The notes under the pieces were generated by a model, which worked only from the letters and a program-made list of their open reading frames with translations, did no database searches and was not told where the DNA came from. From positions 1 through 9,090 of the forward strand of contig CAYMYI010000147.1 of NCBI GenBank assembly GCA_964394585.1: a stretch of 9,090 nucleotides of DNA, written 5' to 3'. Positions 8,401 to 9,090 of this stretch are shown one piece after another (the stretch's first letter is position 1; every line of letters starts with the position of its first letter). Both the position numbers and the translations under genes were made by a program. This DNA is from CAYUJH01 sp964394585. Lineage in GTDB: Bacteria; Bacteroidota; Bacteroidia; Cytophagales; Flammeovirgaceae.

Positions 8401-9090
8401 GTTCTACTGCTGATATCTTGCAACATTACTGGGCAATTCGCACAAGCTTCCCCGCAGGAGGGTCTTTTGAGCTAACGTATGCCCAAACCGATGTATCGGG
8501 CACGGAAACCACCTACCAAAACGCAAGGCTTCGCCCAGGGCAATCGCTTTGGGATCGCATTAACCCAGGCGTTGTTCCTTCAGGGTATTCCGATATCGGC
8601 AACGGCATTCACACCACGAACAATACCGTCCGTTGGACTGCCGCAGAGTTCGGGGCTGCCGGGGGTGGCGATAATTTCGAAGGAGATTATACCATTGGTA
8701 CTCCGGCAAACATCCTCAATCTAGAATTTTACAGAACCGTTGCTTCTGGGGATTGGACCGATAACACCATTTGGGAAGCCGACGATAATGCAGGGTTTAC
8801 CAGCCCGGTTCCTGCCACCAATCCGCCCTGCCCTGGCGCTGTCGTTTTTATCGATGCCGCCCATACCGTAAACATGTTGCCCGGCACCAATAATATTGAC
8901 CTCACCTATGCAATTATCGATGGGCAGCTCAATGTAGATAATACTGTAGGGCACAGTTTCAGTAAAATTGAAGGAAATGGCCGCATTCGCGTATCGAACA
9001 CTGGAGGCAAAATCCCCGGCGGTGATATGACCTCCGCTCCAGTATATGGAGGCGTAGATAATGTTGCCTTTTTAGATACCAACGATGGAG
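2415..9090 (+). CDS. Giant modular exported beta-helix surface protein, 3' end outside window
   Basis: One frame runs from ATG 2415 to the window edge without a stop: 2225 complete codons plus one base. The N-terminus is a signal peptide (MMK, then a Leu-rich core at about 11-19, SFSAIG with likely cleavage before Gln26). The mature chain is rich in Asn, Thr, Gly and Asp and nearly Cys-free (about seven). It is built of about 1000-1100-residue modules. Each begins with a W-x5-W cap (W37/W43, W1147/W1153, W2114/W2120) and a P-x-x-G-[DA] strand (60-64, 1166-1170, 2138-2142). A beta-helix with GGT turns follows (YIQTGGTV 429-436, YTQTGGTV 1609-1616), with FYNL-like strands. Complete modules close with PIG...KYTP (922-931) or PVG...KYTP (1950-1965) and YYWRV/HYWAIR (974-978, 2004-2009). 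Such giants in Bacteroidota are normally secreted by the type IX system and serve in adhesion, gliding or matrix; that is inference, as the sorting domain would lie beyond the window. No catalytic motif seen. Codon use is mosaic. There is no clear Shine-Dalgarno; a second Met codon at 2418 is an alternative start. Confidence 0.95.
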   Translation, partial: MMKTFPLLSMSALLLLLTISFSAIGQTTWYSYQNGSWTDANVWTLDPSGTTFTNPTSATPAAGDEVVILNGVTVTMPGNNLDANIVEVQGGGVLDFGGTTGHDYNTLRGDGRLRFSGDGGVPNRLNFPAVGDASDFENGNGEVELFGGAAITLDVSYTFPSLVIDMDATGILVDLEVNYTLNKDLEIRTGTFRFANAANFTLEIIENIRIESTGRLETETGGGNRRHELNLYGDFLNLGYVQFSDRTAQVTNAESTDVKVDFNVISTNKNQEINCNGPTYFYRIEVNKGNPVYIATIQASAGANFRLTGPANYAVDDNSNVLADNQNAVGLINGTLRLGNNVNVGSLNITGNYSIDTNARLWIDGGTATGSGNATVPYGILQITAGTFTENGGQGIVLREAGLIQVEGGTVTARVIRTSFLGGGEVGGYIQTGGTVLIDSSPGGFNDRYSSFSLPYSGNVFIMSGGILQIRGVRNLRGDGKGGMIYINSDPGNVSVTGGTVIVETSNNNTGNLITSRAPFYNLIIQNSIISTNANARIRVDGGTNGDGAGGTTVITPQDLKVLNDLTIQTGTTRTAGANTYGGYLDLCPDGTNCVNLEVGRNLTIQDNAVLDFFTDAADDAGSATLTFNGNNNGIFYIGDITTYTDALTAYSDPDGGTNTYADYRFPIYNLVVDKNGGQIQLAAKDPGLEDNPPTDPLTSTGGKNLDSNDARLLYIRDGLTIASGSTLNQIDPTGPQFGYIVRVYASTINLDGNLLVYQQGVNPVNSFLEIRERDQPTVGDVILINSTAGSTIGNLAVDLGNDELRLGSDLLVTRMVYRHGGVNLGTYNLRVDVFDMNTETNGGDDSYRLRLANGNPILGDNTSGAEQYIFTAGNASDGGLSIRVPRITNREGVDDTDNIGNDPSYDPINDEYQSENLLYFPIGIKDKYTPAVCYLHTNGTLTGDEYVTVRPVNNILATTKQDVAPNNDAILSYYWRVSQEGFGAGEEPMVSWIFQYDDADINILNGTPTEADFVPGKVLDGGTYNRSFDGTSQAVKHGGVAGENGDILGNNPRNIIIFNGFNTDNDVNVTGAPLNITDQPTDNIEGLADDVFNGFNSITALWQNAFPSTGFPLENANYTAGVPERFTDSPQIFYLRTQGNLNNNFWDDGLNWSLTRGGGPAGDYPQAGDIAILTVENDLGNTQSNIVVDRAEECALVRFDGIANGGYPRLEFSNANAFAGYNSQFEIVDRTDADLGAATILLRIADGYTQQFPTGDFNDVLTDPDARVIIEWDGTENQTTTLPSLANYPDLLFENANGRTNNTLLFPDGLDVTVANDVTIRQRHNVILGSGSNFTITRNLTLGGNNAFRHGDLFFPGGSAASTTLEVGGNITVRTSALADPGTQSTLGINNPTSGAQTHRLIAKGNITISDTNGGDINLGTGVPSETNVILEFQGTGTHTLSGSDGVNSVVNVPQLIMNKGTDVTNTFTLSSPITLADPSTLQGQPVEIVNGTLIFDDPGIDVTLTDNLRGDFYLPNTFTNPLASSGSGGLEVAQGTVRIEGNDTGILLDGPLTISGGTFDMTPGNNGNNFIEYSSSDNARITVSSGTLEVAGQIRRGQFSTTGILNYTQTGGTVRVGAENNSANWLNTRGVFEVTNTGSQFVHTGGTLEVLSGTNSLTVPDILIDAPFANTLGGTIVTSELSDVSISATNALGSLTVANSGTNPTPLLQMTINPLNVDGSLTIGTGAELNAVPSISLDLNVAGNFTNNGTYTPGTNTTTFDGASQILGGTSPTDFYNMTVNSTTQLRIDNPITNVSNLLRFGDAGILNLPNGATELRVQGDIINNGTQQGDGTVVINGTGNQEITSDDILGGLSGTFSNLEIDKTSGRITQTQYKSNITEVRITTNFNFENTVSPYDIGDNLLTLGATADITAASGFDNVTMVKINGVESTQGMKKEFNTALTNFVLPVGTRSVITGNDKYTPMEILNLPNPGSLQEVLIRPVDDVYPSNKCDGSTADILQHYWAIRTSFPAGGSFELTYAQTDVSGTETTYQNARLRPGQSLWDRINPGVVPSGYSDIGNGIHTTNNTVRWTAAEFGAAGGGDNFEGDYTIGTPANILNLEFYRTVASGDWTDNTIWEADDNAGFTSPVPATNPPCPGAVVFIDAAHTVNMLPGTNNIDLTYAIIDGQLNVDNTVGHSFSKIEGNGRIRVSNTGGKIPGGDMTSAPVYGGVDNVAFLDTNDG
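2493..5804 (+). repeat. Protein super-module 1 of the giant gene (residues 27-1130)
   Basis: In order this module shows the W37-x5-W43 cap, PAAGDEVVI (60-68), TTGH (99-102) with GDGRLRFS (109-116), LEIIENIRI (202-210), FYRIEVNKG (281-289), NGTL (333-336), GILQITAGTF (379-388), YIQTGGTV (429-436), FYNLIIQNS (520-528), LKVLNDLTIQTG (560-571), LEVGRNLTI (597-605), IYNLVVDKNGG (668-678), FPIGIKDKYTP (921-931), YYWRV (974-978) and YTAG (1119-1122). Boundaries are set by eye from the start of the next W-x5-W cap. The stretch 3150-4080 inside it is AT-rich. Confidence 0.75.
5805..8720 (+). repeat. Protein super-module 2 of the giant gene (residues 1131-2102)
   Basis: It repeats the order of module 1: W1147-x5-W1153, YPQAGDIAIL (1165-1174), LEVGGNITV (1366-1374), VPQLIMNKGTD (1454-1464), NGTL (1492-1495), GPLTISGGTF (1552-1561), YTQTGGTV (1609-1616), LNVDGSLTIGTG (1717-1728), FYNMTVN (1777-1783), FSNLEIDKTSGRI (1859-1871), LPVG...KYTP (1949-1965), HYWAIR (2004-2009) and YTIG (2092-2095). 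It is about 130 residues shorter than module 1, the loss being mainly between the FYNM strand and the closing YW domain. The TxGH...GxGRxR signature of caps 1 and 3 is not recognisable here. Confidence 0.75.
8721..9090 (+). repeat. Protein super-module 3 of the giant gene, first ~123 residues
   Basis: The copy starts after YTIG of module 2 with LEFYR, W2114-x5-W2120, a Pro-rich PPCPGAVVFI (2137-2146) in place of the P-x-x-G-D strand, TVGH (2177-2180) and GNGRIRVS (2187-2194), then NTGGKIP (2195-2201). These match cap 1 at a nearly constant offset (W37 to W2114 is 2077, H102 to H2180 is 2078). The window ends inside it, so its length and any further modules are unknown. Confidence 0.7.

Noticed and set aside
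8479..8724. 81-codon + strand ORF in another frame near the end of module 2
   Set aside because: It overlaps the YW closing domain and YTIG segment, which are read in the giant frame; its own translation shows no recognisable pattern.
2399..8954. Numerous minus-strand open frames of 60-103 codons opposite the giant gene
   Set aside because: They are Pro/Ser/Val-rich antisense shadows of the Gly/Thr/Asn-rich coding strand, have no start context or domain, and lie opposite an unbroken 2225-codon frame.
2493..9090. Giant protein as a polysaccharide lyase or other beta-helix enzyme
   Set aside because: No catalytic signature was recognised, and the repeated capped modules look structural; beta-helix appearance alone does not support an enzyme call.

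Overview
The window reads as chromosomal DNA of a Bacteroidota bacterium, probably of the Cytophagia/Flammeovirgaceae type. This rests on the protein families (a Bacteroidota-style BNR/VPS10-like protein, a surface lipoprotein, and a giant Asn/Thr/Gly/Asp-rich beta-helix protein), the lack of convincing Shine-Dalgarno sequences, and a TAnnTTTG-type -7 element upstream of the giant gene. All genes lie on the + strand. No rRNA, tRNA, CRISPR array, transposase or insertion sequence was seen.

Layout. (1) Bases 2-1333 are the C-terminal part of a sortilin/BNR-repeat protein whose N-terminus lies upstream. It ends in the last beta-propeller blades, a beta-sandwich and a helical tail, and is followed by a strong intrinsic terminator (1364-1401). 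(2) Bases 1489-2247 encode a complete lipoprotein of about 250 residues with a beta-sandwich look and no assigned function. (3) A 167-base spacer (2248-2414) holds a 12-base palindrome, an inverted repeat directly upstream of a -7 element, and an 8-codon leader ORF. (4) From 2415 to the end of the window runs one uninterrupted frame of 2225 codons. It starts with a signal peptide and continues out of the window. It is easily missed because it has no stop codon here.

The giant protein is the main content. Reading it by eye shows that it is built from very large tandem modules of about 1000-1100 residues. Each starts with a W-x5-W / P-x-x-G-D cap and runs through a beta-helix with recurring GGT-type turns and 'FYNL-x-V-x-K' strands. 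Each complete module closes with a 'P-[IV]-G...KYTP...YW' domain and a 'YT-x-G' segment. Modules 1 and 2 are complete and colinear; module 3 starts at about residue 2103 and is cut by the window end. Cap 3 resembles cap 1 almost without gaps, while cap 2 is divergent. Base and codon use is mosaic: two stretches (about 3150-4080 and 5790-6730) are AT-rich and enriched in AGA/AGG arginine codons, and their boundaries differ between modules, suggesting cassette replacement.

How the genes relate: the terminator makes co-transcription of the BNR gene with the rest unlikely. The lipoprotein and the giant protein are both predicted to be exported and may share a surface role, but nothing in the sequence proves a partnership. 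No enzymatic activity can be assigned to the giant protein. A structural or adhesive cell-surface or secreted role via the type IX secretion system is inferred; the C-terminal sorting domain that would confirm it lies outside the window.
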